64,000 bases of DNA from the NCBI RefSeq assembly GCF_030815585.1, contig NZ_JAUSWY010000001.1, forward strand, positions 2,914,001 to 2,978,000, read 5' to 3'. The notes beneath the pieces are model-generated. The model did no database searches, was not told where the DNA came from, and saw only the letters and a program-made list of their open reading frames with translations. Both the position numbers and the translations under genes were made by a program. Each line of letters begins with the position of its first letter. Positions within the stretch are counted from its first letter, which is position 1. Shown in pieces: positions 63,211 to 64,000 of this stretch. Source of the DNA: Arthrobacter pascens. Its GTDB lineage: Bacteria > Actinomycetota > Actinomycetes > Actinomycetales > Micrococcaceae.

Positions 63211-64000
63211 TCAGAGAAAAATGTCAGGAACCAGCTGGTCTTCGGCGGCCCCAAGGCTGTAGGGCCGGAAGTCAGTGACCCCCGCAGCGGCCAGTACCTG
63301 CTCGTCGGTGTAGAAGTTTCCGGTGGATGAACCACCGGGAGCGTCTTTTCCGGCAAGGTTGCTGCCGGTCAGCACCGCGTGCGCGGCGTCGGCCATGATC
63401 TGGGGTCCACGGGCGGCCTGGACCATGGCTTCGCCACCGGGCATGTTACGGATGGCGGCGGTGTCAATCAGGGTGCAGGGCCAGAGGGAGTTGACGTTGA
63501 TGCCATCGCCCTTGAGTTCTTCTGCCAGGCCCAGGGTTGTCAGGCTCATGCCGTATTTGGCCATGGTGTAGGCAAGGTGCTTTCCTGCCCATTTGGGGTC
63601 AAGGTTCAGCGGAGGCGACAACGTCAGGATGTGGCCGCCGGCCGATTTACGCAGCGCAGGCAGTGCCAGCTTGGACAGCAGGAACGTGCCGCGGACGTTG
63701 ATGTCCTGCATCAGGTCGTAACGCTTCATGTCCACGTCGTCAGTCGTGGAGAGGTCTATGGCGGATGCGTTGTTGATCACGACGTCGATGCCGCCAAAGC
63801 GCCCGATTGCTGCGGCAACAGCACCGGCAACGTCGTCGTCGTTGCGGACATCGCCCACGAGGGGCAACGCCTGCCCGCCGACCGCTTCCAACTCTTCGGC
63901 GGCACTGTAAACAGTGCCCGCCAGTTTCGCGTGCGGCTGGCCCGTCTTGGCCATCAGGACGATATTGGCACCGTCACGTGCCGCCCGGGTGGCAATGGCC
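63211..64000 (-). CDS. SDR-family oxidoreductase (HSDL2-like), 5' partial
   Basis: 263 codons are visible; the frame is open past the window end, so the N-terminal Gly-rich NAD(P) motif is outside. Visible SDR features are ANIVLMAKTGQPH, GDVRNDDDVAGAV, DVVINNASAIDLSTT (NNAS), VRGTFLLSKLALPAL and the active Tyr/Lys in AYTMAKYGMSLTT. The Ser partner position reads ILTLSPPLNLDPKW, which matches the HSDL2-like group. Substrate unknown, possibly a long-chain acyl or steroid compound. An internal ATG at 63952-63954 is not the start because upstream codons fit the family. Confidence 0.88.
   Translation of the reverse strand, partial: AIATRAARDGANIVLMAKTGQPHAKLAGTVYSAAEELEAVGGQALPLVGDVRNDDDVAGAVAAAIGRFGGIDVVINNASAIDLSTTDDVDMKRYDLMQDINVRGTFLLSKLALPALRKSAGGHILTLSPPLNLDPKWAGKHLAYTMAKYGMSLTTLGLAEELKGDGINVNSLWPCTLIDTAAIRNMPGGEAMVQAARGPQIMADAAHAVLTGSNLAGKDAPGGSSTGNFYTDEQVLAAAGVTDFRPYSLGAAEDQLVPDIFL

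Overview
The window is high-GC, tightly packed chromosomal DNA from an actinobacterium. The genes point to Arthrobacter/Pseudarthrobacter-like Micrococcaceae: GatCAB with NAD-dependent ligase LigA, a SAM-IV-type riboswitch before metX, intergenic palindromes of a kind familiar in Arthrobacter, GTG starts and many 4-bp ATGA overlaps. The genus is an inference from gene content, not from a marker gene. No tRNA, rRNA or CRISPR array was seen.

Layout. (1) 1-4254: a partial winged-helix protein, a small SHOCT-like membrane protein, riboswitch-controlled metX, a glyoxalase-like protein and a CPBP-type membrane protein. (2) About 4300-9834: a foreign-looking, partly decayed patch. It holds a polyketide-synthase acyltransferase scrap, an overlapping operon (MMPL N-terminal fragment, NAD-dependent epimerase, alpha/beta-hydrolase-like ORF with a 33-bp tandem repeat, complete MMPL exporter), a divergent MarR regulator with a coupled CxxC mini-ORF, and a twice-frameshifted acetyltransferase. 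(3) 9927-17160: histidine phosphatase, DeoR regulator with a structured operator, hutI with an FAD amine oxidoreductase, and the tdh-kbl threonine operon with a divergent LysR regulator. (4) 17162-29908: a secreted protein flanked by two copies of a palindromic repeat, gatCAB, a citrate transporter divergent from its CitA/CitB-type two-component system, RidA, GNAT, an inositol-phosphatase-like protein and ligA.

(5) 30002-60394 is the most interesting region, about 30 kb with every gene on the minus strand. In transcription order: two tandem giant (about 2,040 aa) membrane-anchored Ig-like/FN3 proteins, a MoxR AAA ATPase, a DUF58 protein, a transglutaminase-like membrane protein lacking the usual catalytic Cys, an RDD/FHA protein, a PP2C phosphatase, an FHA protein with a Pro-rich repeat, a Ser/Thr kinase, a small FHA-like protein, a three-P-loop FtsK/EssC-type ATPase with an FHA domain, and two duplicated Pro-rich C-terminally anchored exported proteins. 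The core (kinase, FN3, AAA, DUF58, transglutaminase) matches what I know as the PFNA cluster of bifidobacteria. Here it is joined to a T7SS-like ATPase and a complete kinase/phosphatase/FHA module. I infer a phosphorylation-controlled envelope system that exports or assembles giant surface proteins; its function is not established.

(6) 60510-64000: a class III nucleotide cyclase, a PH-domain membrane protein and birA, in overlapping order, then a partial SDR running off the window end.
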